From assembly GCA_964392615.1 (NCBI GenBank), contig CAYMRB010000493.1:1-7108 (forward strand): 7,108 nucleotides of DNA. Reading direction: 5' to 3'. Within the stretch, counting starts at the first letter, position 1. Each line of letters starts with the position of its first letter. Below, in pieces: positions 6,877 to 7,108 of the stretch. Below the pieces are notes generated by a model, which saw only the letters and a list, made by a program, of their open reading frames with translations, searched no databases and was not told where the DNA came from. The DNA comes from CAYMRB01 sp964392615. GTDB taxonomy: Bacteria; Planctomycetota; UBA8108. Both the position numbers and the translations under genes were made by a program.

Positions 6877-7108
6877 TCAGAAGCCGCGCAGGTTCGTGCT
6901 CGCGCGGCGGGGGAGCCCTTCCTTCGGCGTCCGCTTCAGCACGACGTAATCGACGCCGTGCTTCTCGCAGAACTCGCGCTTGACCGGCTTGTCGCCATCC
7001 TCGTTGACCGCGTAGGCGTCGGGGCGGATGCGTTGGATCTCCGGTTCGGCGTCGAGCCAGCCGTCTCCGGACGACACGAGCGCCGTGTGAACGAATCGCA
7101 CCGACTGC
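6877..7108 (-). CDS. Nucleotidyltransferase-like (cytidylyltransferase-type) protein, C-terminal fragment; 5' end beyond right edge
   Basis: Only the last 76 residues are in the window; the frame is open to the right edge. A GTG at 7101 could be read as a start, but the sequence is plainly the interior of a longer protein, so I treat it as 5'-truncated. The pattern IRPDAYAVNEDGDKPVKREF, then CEKHGVDYVVLKRTPKEGLP and ASTNLRGF at the end, is that of the C-terminal half of cytidylyl/adenylyltransferase-like proteins. There a strand with xPDxxVVNxDGD, a YVVLKR strand and a closing (S/T)(S/T)xLR motif complete the Rossmann-like nucleotide site. The HxGH motif that would prove activity must lie outside the window. 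Such enzymes transfer CMP or AMP from CTP or ATP onto phosphorylated alcohols or sugars; the substrate cannot be told here. It converges on the secreted pseudo-peptidase gene with only 20 bp between the stops. Confidence 0.82.
   Translation of the reverse strand, partial: QSVRFVHTALVSSGDGWLDAEPEIQRIRPDAYAVNEDGDKPVKREFCEKHGVDYVVLKRTPKEGLPRRASTNLRGF

Noticed and set aside
7099..7101. GTG at 7101 as the start of a 74-residue gene
   Set aside because: The frame continues open to the window edge and the sequence corresponds to the C-terminal part of a nucleotidyltransferase-like protein, so the gene is more likely cut by the window.

Overview
The window is uniformly GC-rich with long shadow open frames on both strands. 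It looks like a chromosomal segment of a high-GC bacterium with large, poorly characterised secreted and membrane proteins. The gene families (an ECF sigma factor coupled to a membrane anti-sigma-like protein, a membrane-anchored gluzincin, a secreted M60-like pseudo-peptidase, a cytidylyltransferase-like enzyme) fit Planctomycetota or a related deep lineage best. That assignment is inference from gene style; no marker gene is present. I see no RNA gene, CRISPR array, insertion sequence or integration site.

Layout. On the minus strand, in transcription order from right to left: a 691-aa membrane-anchored HExxH metallopeptidase with a possible von Willebrand A-like C-terminal domain (5541 to 3466); a branched-chain amino acid aminotransferase, ilvE (3331 to 2312); a 367-bp stretch holding a perfect 16-bp palindrome and a CCCGAN hexamer repeat; an ECF-type sigma factor (1944 to 1393); and, overlapping its stop codon by ATGA, a single-pass membrane protein with an anti-sigma-like cytoplasmic head that runs off the left edge (1396 to 1). 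On the plus strand, divergent from the metallopeptidase across 238 bp, lies one secreted protein of 358 aa (5780 to 6856). It looks like a gluzincin whose zinc-binding histidines have been replaced. Convergent with it, the 3' end of a nucleotidyltransferase-like gene enters from the right edge (minus strand, 6877 onward).

How the genes may work together. The sigma factor and the membrane protein are almost certainly one translationally coupled signalling unit: the membrane protein would hold the sigma factor and release it on an envelope signal. The metallopeptidase and the apparent pseudo-peptidase share one divergent control region and both act outside the cytoplasm, so a functional link is possible but unproven. 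ilvE is a housekeeping enzyme and is probably there by chance. The most interesting items are the apparent dead peptidase opposite a live one, the peptidase-VWA-like fusion, and the unusual tail of the anti-sigma-like protein, whose decisive C-terminal part lies outside the window.
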